Part shown: piece by piece, positions 44,090 to 50,690 of the stretch
Numbering within the stretch: position 1 is the first letter of the stretch
How the letters are laid out: each line of letters opens with the position of its first letter
From: Flavobacteriales bacterium
GTDB taxonomy: Bacteria > Bacteroidota > Bacteroidia > Flavobacteriales_D > Crocinitomicaceae
Assembly (NCBI GenBank): GCA_018883325.1
Contig: VEQH01000022.1
Coordinates: 1 to 50,690 of the forward strand
Length of the DNA stretch: 50,690 bases
Reading direction: 5' to 3'
Notes under the pieces: model-generated
Databases searched by the model: none
Told to the model about the DNA's origin: nothing
The model's input: the letters and a program-made list of their open reading frames with translations, nothing else
Position numbers and translations under genes: made by a program

Positions 44090-45190
44090 ATGATTAAATC
44101 AATTAGCCTTTCTATCGCCGTTTTAACTTGTACTTTTTTAAATGCACAAGAAACTACTATCGCACCAAAATATTCAAATGAGTTTTTGTCTTTAGGTGTT
44201 GGCGCTGAATCTTTTGGAATGGGGAATGCAGTTGTTGCAAGTACAGCAAATGCCAACTCAATTTATTGGAATCCAGCAGGTTTAACAAGCATAAATAAAT
44301 GGGCTGAAGTTTCTTTTATGCACTCTGAATATTTCGCTGGAATTGCTAAATACGATTACTTAGGAATTGCTCATTCAATCGATGATAAAAGCGCTTTGGG
44401 TTTTGCTGCGATTCGTTTTGGTGTTGACGACATTCCAAATACTACTCAACTAATTGATAACAATGGCGTTATAAATTACGACAATGTTACTTCATTCACT
44501 GCTGGAGATTATGCCTTTATGTTGTCCTACGCTCGAAAGCTAAATGTTCCTGGTTTGAGCTTAGGCGGCACAGCAAAAGTAATCTATCGTAAAGTTGGTG
44601 ATTTTGCAAAATCTTTTGGTTTTGGAATTGATGCAGGTTTGCAATATCACTTACCAAAACATTGGAAATTTGGTTTGATGGCGCGCGATGTGAGTTCAAC
44701 TTTTAATGCTTGGGTTTTTGAATTAGACGATGCAACAAGAAATGTTTACATAAACACAGGAAATGCAATTCCGCAAAATGGTTTAGAATTGACTTTACCA
44801 AGAATCATACTTGCTGCGGCTGGAAACTTTGATATAGGAGCAAAAGGTTTAAATGCAGGTGGTGAAATAGATTTAGACATTACAACTGACGGAAAAAGAA
44901 ACGTATTGATTCGTGCAAATCCTATTTCAATTGACCCGCACGCTGGCGTATTTTTCGGATTTAAAGAATTAGTGAAAGTTAGAATGGGTGTTTCAAATAT
45001 TCAACAATTCACAAATCTCGACGATTCAAAATATTGGGGAATTCAACCAAATATTGGAATGGGATTAGCTTTCAAAGGATTTTCTTTAGATTACGCTTTT
45101 ACAAGACTTGGCGCATCTGAAGCAAATTACTACACACACATATTTTCAGTTCGCTTAAAACTAGACAAACCTAAAAACGCTGTTAAATGA
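44090..45190 (+). CDS. PorV/PorQ family outer-membrane protein
   Basis: This 366-residue protein has a signal peptide (MIKSISLSIAVLTCTFLNAQ) and an outer-membrane beta-barrel like FadL. The family start is clear: EFLSLGVGAESFGMGNAV and then STANANSIYWNPAGL. PorV shuttles type IX secretion substrates from the translocon to the sortase PorU; PorQ works with PorZ. Coupling to the next gene (ATGA overlap) makes a PorV-like partner for that C25 protease the best reading, but PorV and PorQ cannot be told apart here. Confidence 0.85.
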   Translation: MIKSISLSIAVLTCTFLNAQETTIAPKYSNEFLSLGVGAESFGMGNAVVASTANANSIYWNPAGLTSINKWAEVSFMHSEYFAGIAKYDYLGIAHSIDDKSALGFAAIRFGVDDIPNTTQLIDNNGVINYDNVTSFTAGDYAFMLSYARKLNVPGLSLGGTAKVIYRKVGDFAKSFGFGIDAGLQYHLPKHWKFGLMARDVSSTFNAWVFELDDATRNVYINTGNAIPQNGLELTLPRIILAAAGNFDIGAKGLNAGGEIDLDITTDGKRNVLIRANPISIDPHAGVFFGFKELVKVRMGVSNIQQFTNLDDSKYWGIQPNIGMGLAFKGFSLDYAFTRLGASEANYYTHIFSVRLKLDKPKNAVK

Positions 45191-48100
45191 GAAAGTTTTA
45201 CACTTTAATTTTTACTTGTTTTTTTATTTCTTCCATTGGACACACACAAACTTTTGGTAACGAATGGATTAACTACAACCAAAAGTATTACGCAATAAAT
45301 GTTGTTCAATCAGGAATTTACAAAGTTGATTACAATACCTTAGCTTCATCTGGAGTTCCATTGTCAACGTTTTCATCAAGTAATATTCAAATTTTTGGAC
45401 GACAAAAAGAAATTCCAATTCATATTGAAGATGGAGGTGATAATGTTTTTGGATTCGGAGATTACTTGCTATTTTACGGAGAAAGAAATGATGGCTGGTT
45501 AGATTCAACGCTTTACAGCAATCCGGCTGGAATGGGAAATCCAAAATACAGTCTTTATAACGATACGATTCAATATTTTTTCACTTGGAACAATTCTTCC
45601 AATAACAAACGATTCGTTATCGAAACAGATGTAAATTTCAGTGGATTGACTGCTGCTGATTTTGTGGAATTTGAAAATTTTACTTTCTACAATCAACAAT
45701 ACAACGAAGGTGAAAAATCTGCTGATGCTTCAAGTTCATTTTTTGTAGAAGGTGAAGGATGGGGAAGAACACCACAAAACGGAGCCACAAACACTTATAC
45801 TTGGGATATGAGTACCACTCAATTAACGAGTATTTATCAAGGAGTTAACGCACCAAATGTAAGATACAATGCGGTTGTTGTTGGTACTTCAAATGCCGCT
45901 GCGCCGTCTGGTCAACCAAATCACCGAACAAGACATACAATTGGCTCTTCAAATTTTGTGATTTATGACACAACTTTCCGCGGTTATAAAGCAGTTATTG
46001 CCAACAAAAGTATTCCTGTTTCTAATTTTCCAAGCTCTGGAAATTTGGGTTACAAAGTTCAGATTGTAAATAGTTTGGGTGTTGCAACCGATTTTCAATC
46101 CTTAAATTATTGGTCATTCAAATACCCTCGAGTTCCTTCTTTTGCCAATGCAAGCAAAGTGACTTTTAGAGTTTACAATGCTACCACTCAAAATAAAATT
46201 CGATTAAATATTTCCAATGTAAATATGCCAAATCCAACAATGTTTGTTTTTGGAGCTGTTCCAAGAAAAATTCCATTAGCTGGATTTAATGGAGGCTACG
46301 TTGCTGTGATTCCAAACAATGGTTTAAATGATTTACAACAAGTTGTTTTAGAAGATGCTACAAGTTTTATAAATGTTGCTAGTCTTAAACCTGTAAACGG
46401 AACGGGAGAATTCACCAATTTTGCTGCAATTCCGAATATTGATGGTGCTTTATTGTTTATCTACAACGAGAAATTAAGAAATAAGACCTTAGAATATGCC
46501 GCTTATCGTAGTTCAACAAACGGTGGAAGTTACAATGTAATTCTTGCTGACATCGAAGAATTATGCCAACAATATGGTGGAGGAATTCCAAAACACATCA
46601 ATGGTTTGAGGAGATTTGCCCACAAAATGTATGTAACTTCGACGATTAAACCAGTAGGATTATTTCTTGTTGGTAAAGGAATTCGTGAGGCAAACATTAC
46701 CTCAGCAACAAATATTGGACCTGGCTCTAGAACGAATGCAGCTGCTTACGCAAACAATTTAATTCCAACTTTTGGACAGCCGTCTTGCGATGCTTGTATT
46801 ACTTCTAATCTACCTCAAACAGATAAATTCACGCCTTTAATTCCAACGGGAAGAATTTCTGTAATTTCAGAAGAAGAACTTCAGATCTATTTTTCAAAAG
46901 TGATTCAATATGAAGAACAACAAAAACAGAATGCTGTTTATTCAAGTGCTACCAAAGATTGGCAAAAACAATTAATCCATTTTGCTGGAGGAACAGATAT
47001 TGCTGAACAGTCTCAGTTTCAAAGCTATTTAACGGAAATGGGAAATATCGCTGAAGGAAATTACTTCGCAGGAAACACACGACTTGTCAAAAAAGAAAGC
47101 AGCAGCCCAATTACACCTTCAGAACTTCAATCGATAAAAAATAGAATAAGTGATGGTGTAAGCGTTATGAATTTCTTTGGTCATTTTACCACCTCAGAAA
47201 GTGGATTTGATGTTAATTTGGATGAACCTCAATTTTGGAATAATCAAGGTAAATACCCAATTCTACTTGCAAATTCGTGCTATAACGGTAACATTTTCCA
47301 CAATTCAACTTCAAACTCTCAAGATTTTGTCTTGGCTCCAAATGGTGGAGTAATTGCCTATATTGGAACAATTAACTACGGATTTTCATTCGCTTTAAAT
47401 TCTTTTTCAAAAACATTCTACAAGCAATTTAGTACTGACAATTATGGCGGAACAATTGGTGAACATATTAAAAACACACTTGATTCAGCCCTTACAGCAA
47501 ACCCATCTTTGATTACAGAAGCAACTTTCTGCCAAATGACATTGAATGGTGACCCTATGCTACGATTGAATTATCACAACAAGCCTGAAATTGAACTTAC
47601 AGAATCAAGAGTGAATTTTGGTCCTGAAAATATTTCGTATGCAACTGATTCCGTTGAAGTTAAAATTTTACTAAGAAATTTAGGTAAATCAGTAGTCGAT
47701 ACTTTTAACATCGAAATTAAACGTGATTTCCCGAATTCTATCATAGATTCTGTTTACAACATCAAGGTTTTTGGAATGGATTACGAGAAATTAATCACCA
47801 AAAAAATGCCTTTCCAGCCAACTATCGGAATTGGTTTAAATAAATTTACAATTAGTGTTGACATTCCAAATGTAGTTGCTGAACAATATGACGAATCTGC
47901 CAACAATCGCATCATTCGAAACTTTTTCATTGGAGTTGATGGAATTGAACCAATACAGCCTGCGGATTTTGCGGTTGTCCCAACTAATCAAATAACCGTT
48001 TATGCTTCAACATTGAATCCTATGGCTGAACTACAAACTTATCGTTTTGAAATAGATACAGTTCCAACATTCAATTCGAACTTCAAACGCTATGCAGAAA

Positions 48101-50361
48101 TTAGTGAAATTGGAGGCGTTAAATCTGTTAGCCCAAATCAATGGAAATTAGCTTCAAACAATCAAATTTCAACTTTAGTTTTAGCGGATAGTGTTGTTTA
48201 CTATTGGAGAGTGGCACTTATCGAACCAACCTTGATTTGGAAACAACGTTCATTTCAATACATTCCAAATAAAACGGGTTGGGGACAAGCGGACTATCAT
48301 CAATTCACTTCCAACAATTTAGTCGGATTAAATTTAAATTCCTCTACTGAATTAAGAGAATTTCAACCTAATTATTCGGATATTTCTTGTTTAGCAATTG
48401 CTGCGACGCCTGGTGCTAATATGTATGACAATGCTTGGTACTTAAATGGAATTCAGCAAGACTACAACATTTGTACAATTACTCCGAAATTTCAAGTTGC
48501 AGTAATTGATCGATCGACACTTACAGCTTGGGAAACTCGCTTTACCTATTCAAATGGAACAGTTGCAAATCCAAATAATAACTTTGGAAATGCGAATGAC
48601 AATGGTGGATGTGAGCAAAGACCAATGAAGTTTTTTACATTTAATCAAAATAGTGCCACGCAATTAGCTGCTTTCAGAAATCTGGTGGAAAACGTTGTTC
48701 CTTTTGGAGATTACATTTTGATTTATTCTCCAATCACAACACGTTACGATTGGATAAATACATTTGACCCAGCTGTTTTTCAAACCTTTGCGAATTTAGG
48801 TTCTGATAGCATTGTTCCAGGAAGACCTAATCGTCCTTTTATCTTTTTAACTCGAAAAGGTGACCCTAATTTTGTAGTTGAATTGTGTTCACAAAACAAT
48901 GAATCTATTTTCTTAGATACAACTATTTCTGGCGTTCAATCATTTGGAATTGAGACAAGTCCGATAATTGGCCCTGTTGCTGATTGGAAATCATTGTATT
49001 GGAATTACAAAAAAATGGAAGCTAATTCTCAAGATACTACAACACTTGAAGTTCAAGTTTTAAATGCATTCGGAACTTATCAATATTCAATTTACCCAAC
49101 GATAAATTCTGGCGATTCATTACTAAATCTTGATAATTTAATCGATGCAAACCTCTATCCAAACATTCGCTTAGTTGCTAAATACAAAGACAATAACTTC
49201 CTTACGCCAAGTCAATTAAGAAACTGGCACGTTTTGTATTCTCCATTAGCCGAAGCAGCAATTGATGGAACATCAGGAATTACTTGGATTCCAAATATGG
49301 ATTCGATTCAAGAAGGAAATCAAGCTAAATTTGCTGTTGATATTCGCAATATCAGCAATGTTCCAATGGATTCTTTGTTAGTGAATTATTACATTACAGA
49401 CGCGAATCAGGTGAAACGATATTTAAGCTATCCGCGAACAGATTCTTTGCGAGTTGGGGAAACTTTGAGAGATACAATTACTATTTCAACTAATGGATTG
49501 ATTGGTACAAATTGGTTCAATATGGAAGTAAATCCGTATGTCGATGCTAATTTGACTTTATTGGATCAACCTGAATTGTCACATATCAACAACGTACTTC
49601 AATTTCCATTTAAGGTTGTTGGAGAAGATAAAAATCCATTGTTGGATGTTATAGTAAACGGTCGCCACATTATGAACAAGGATATCGTTGCGCCAACAAG
49701 TGAAATCGTTATCACTTTGAAAGATGAAAATCCGTTTTTAATTATGAATAGCGATGCAGACACTGCTTTGTTCGGTATTTACTTAACAGATCCTGACGGA
49801 ATTCAAAAACGTATTTATTTTACTGATAACACTGGAAATCAAATTATGACCTACATTCCAGCAACTTCTCAGAATAAAAAATTCAAAATTATCTATCCAA
49901 CTTACTTTGAAAAAACGGGCACTTACACCCTACTCGTTCAAGGAACAGACCGTTCAGGAAATCTTTCAGGTGATTTAGAATACAAAATTAGCTTTGAAGT
50001 CATTCACGAATCGATGATTAGTCAAATGATGAATTATCCAAATCCGTTCTCAACAAGCACACGATTTGTTTTCACAGTTACAGGCGACGCAGTCCCTGAC
50101 GATATTCAAATTCAAATAATGACTGTGAGTGGAAAAGTAGTGCGTGAAATAAACGAATCAGAATTAGGTCCTATTCAAATTGGAAGAAATGTTTCTCAAT
50201 TCGCTTGGGATGGAAAAGATCAATTTGGCGATCCTTTAGCAAATGGTGTTTATTTGTACCGTGTCAAAACAAGAATCAATGGCAAAGAAATTAAACAACT
50301 TGAATCCGGCGCTGATAATTACTTCCATAAAGGCTTAGGGAAAATGTATTTGATAAGGTAA
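45187..50361 (+). CDS. porU2: PorU-like type IX secretion sortase, C25 peptidase (PorU2 type)
   Basis: This 1724-residue secreted protein has a signal peptide (MRKFYTLIFTCFFISSIGHT) and a PorU-like opening (GIYKVDYNTLASSGVPLSTF). A gingipain-type C25 domain (about 420-800) has a candidate catalytic His666 (NFFGHFTTS) and Cys698 (LANSCYNGN). About 750 residues of Ig-like repeats follow, then a C-terminal domain starting MNYPNPFSTSTRF and ending GVYLYRVK...GKMYLIR, as in PorU. PorU cuts the C-terminal signal of cargo and joins it to lipopolysaccharide. The protein is about 500 residues longer than known PorU, which fits the second type (PorU2). A cargo protease rather than a sortase remains possible. 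Confidence 0.8.
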   Translation: MRKFYTLIFTCFFISSIGHTQTFGNEWINYNQKYYAINVVQSGIYKVDYNTLASSGVPLSTFSSSNIQIFGRQKEIPIHIEDGGDNVFGFGDYLLFYGERNDGWLDSTLYSNPAGMGNPKYSLYNDTIQYFFTWNNSSNNKRFVIETDVNFSGLTAADFVEFENFTFYNQQYNEGEKSADASSSFFVEGEGWGRTPQNGATNTYTWDMSTTQLTSIYQGVNAPNVRYNAVVVGTSNAAAPSGQPNHRTRHTIGSSNFVIYDTTFRGYKAVIANKSIPVSNFPSSGNLGYKVQIVNSLGVATDFQSLNYWSFKYPRVPSFANASKVTFRVYNATTQNKIRLNISNVNMPNPTMFVFGAVPRKIPLAGFNGGYVAVIPNNGLNDLQQVVLEDATSFINVASLKPVNGTGEFTNFAAIPNIDGALLFIYNEKLRNKTLEYAAYRSSTNGGSYNVILADIEELCQQYGGGIPKHINGLRRFAHKMYVTSTIKPVGLFLVGKGIREANITSATNIGPGSRTNAAAYANNLIPTFGQPSCDACITSNLPQTDKFTPLIPTGRISVISEEELQIYFSKVIQYEEQQKQNAVYSSATKDWQKQLIHFAGGTDIAEQSQFQSYLTEMGNIAEGNYFAGNTRLVKKESSSPITPSELQSIKNRISDGVSVMNFFGHFTTSESGFDVNLDEPQFWNNQGKYPILLANSCYNGNIFHNSTSNSQDFVLAPNGGVIAYIGTINYGFSFALNSFSKTFYKQFSTDNYGGTIGEHIKNTLDSALTANPSLITEATFCQMTLNGDPMLRLNYHNKPEIELTESRVNFGPENISYATDSVEVKILLRNLGKSVVDTFNIEIKRDFPNSIIDSVYNIKVFGMDYEKLITKKMPFQPTIGIGLNKFTISVDIPNVVAEQYDESANNRIIRNFFIGVDGIEPIQPADFAVVPTNQITVYASTLNPMAELQTYRFEIDTVPTFNSNFKRYAEISEIGGVKSVSPNQWKLASNNQISTLVLADSVVYYWRVALIEPTLIWKQRSFQYIPNKTGWGQADYHQFTSNNLVGLNLNSSTELREFQPNYSDISCLAIAATPGANMYDNAWYLNGIQQDYNICTITPKFQVAVIDRSTLTAWETRFTYSNGTVANPNNNFGNANDNGGCEQRPMKFFTFNQNSATQLAAFRNLVENVVPFGDYILIYSPITTRYDWINTFDPAVFQTFANLGSDSIVPGRPNRPFIFLTRKGDPNFVVELCSQNNESIFLDTTISGVQSFGIETSPIIGPVADWKSLYWNYKKMEANSQDTTTLEVQVLNAFGTYQYSIYPTINSGDSLLNLDNLIDANLYPNIRLVAKYKDNNFLTPSQLRNWHVLYSPLAEAAIDGTSGITWIPNMDSIQEGNQAKFAVDIRNISNVPMDSLLVNYYITDANQVKRYLSYPRTDSLRVGETLRDTITISTNGLIGTNWFNMEVNPYVDANLTLLDQPELSHINNVLQFPFKVVGEDKNPLLDVIVNGRHIMNKDIVAPTSEIVITLKDENPFLIMNSDADTALFGIYLTDPDGIQKRIYFTDNTGNQIMTYIPATSQNKKFKIIYPTYFEKTGTYTLLVQGTDRSGNLSGDLEYKISFEVIHESMISQMMNYPNPFSTSTRFVFTVTGDAVPDDIQIQIMTVSGKVVREINESELGPIQIGRNVSQFAWDGKDQFGDPLANGVYLYRVKTRINGKEIKQLESGADNYFHKGLGKMYLIR

Positions 50362-50430
50362 TTTTGAGTTTTTAATGCTTAATTTATTGCACTGAGTCTA
50401 CCGAAGTGTTAATGTTGAATTAAGTTCTTG

Positions 50431-50526
50431 GGTCGAAGAAAATTGTAGTGAATTTTTACCCGAAGATGGTTTTTGATGCTTGATTCAGGTTCGTTGTTCG
50501 AAGTTAATTGTGGCTAATCTTTACCC
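50431..50526 (+). repeat. Degenerate direct repeat downstream of the sortase gene
   Basis: A 31-base unit at 50431-50461 recurs at 50496-50526 with 24 of 31 positions identical (conserved parts TCGAAG, AATTGT, TTTACCC or TTACCC). The units are 65 bases apart. No terminator hairpin was found in this gap. Confidence 0.45.
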
Positions 50527-50565
50527 AAATACAACTCTTCACTTTTATCTTTTCACTCTTAAATA

Positions 50566-50690
50566 GGGTCTGCTGAAAAACTCGCGTCAACGAATTTTTA
50601 AGTTAAAAACACCATTTTTTTGTATCATTAAACCCTGAAATTGAATTTTAATTTTGAAAACTAAAACTTTAATCCATAGCAGTGCTACCT
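50566..50690. mobile_element. Possible left end of an insertion sequence (runs off the window)
   Basis: GGGTCTGCTGAAAAAC at 50566 resembles the terminal inverted repeat of several IS families found in Bacteroidota. An AT-rich stretch without ORF follows up to the window edge. The transposase, if present, lies outside, and no second end can be seen. Confidence 0.3.

Overview
The window is a low-GC stretch of chromosome from a member of the Bacteroidota, most likely the Flavobacteriales. This rests on the PorV/PorU-type secretion pair, DUF4835 (PorD), a GldI-like lipoprotein, the long Bacteroidota form of SecA, and promoters of the Bacteroidota type (-7 box TANNTTTG). Most of it is housekeeping sequence. 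I saw no tRNA, rRNA, CRISPR array or integrase.

Layout. 1-517: non-coding edge with a nested inverted repeat. 518-5183: minus-strand operon secA, DUF2520, kdsC. 5293-5905: REP-associated transposase flanked by short palindromes. 6165-10360: guaA, a LysM/periplasmic-binding protein, hemF. 10418-12778: restriction-modification patch. 12984-18729: minus-strand SNF2 helicase, alpha/beta hydrolase and an anchored transglycosylase-like protein. 18790-19250: repeat cluster. 19310-21136: ABC ATPase plus FtsX-like permease. 21215-32144: long plus-strand envelope and housekeeping run (thioredoxin-like lipid/thiol protein, nrnA, gldI, FKBP, M23 peptidase, bamD, rpoZ, coaBC, porD, recN, GSCFA). 32134-33027: B12-binding MerR regulator with CarH-type residues. 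33485-35266: acyl-CoA dehydrogenase. 35381-39440: minus-strand rplM-rpsI-rpsB-tsf-pyrH-frr. 39462-43955: enoyl-CoA hydratase, coiled-coil protein, aldehyde dehydrogenase, purS, pssA. 43990-50361: PorV-like protein and a 1724-residue C25 sortase-like protease. 50362-50690: repeats and a possible insertion-sequence end.

The most interesting part is 10786-12778. A full-length, catalytically intact homologue of DpnI (cuts only methylated GATC) sits directly downstream of a 27-codon remnant of a Dam/DpnM-type adenine methylase start. On the same strand further downstream lies the C-terminal piece of a second DNA methyltransferase. Between them is an opposite-strand phage-type N6-adenine methyltransferase. 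I read this as a fossil of a cassette swap, in which a DpnII-like (methylate and protect) system was replaced by a DpnI-like (cut methylated DNA) system at the same site. A second point of interest is the MerR protein, which keeps the W-x9-EH motif and the cobalamin-ligand His of CarH photoreceptors and has a perfect dyad in its own promoter.
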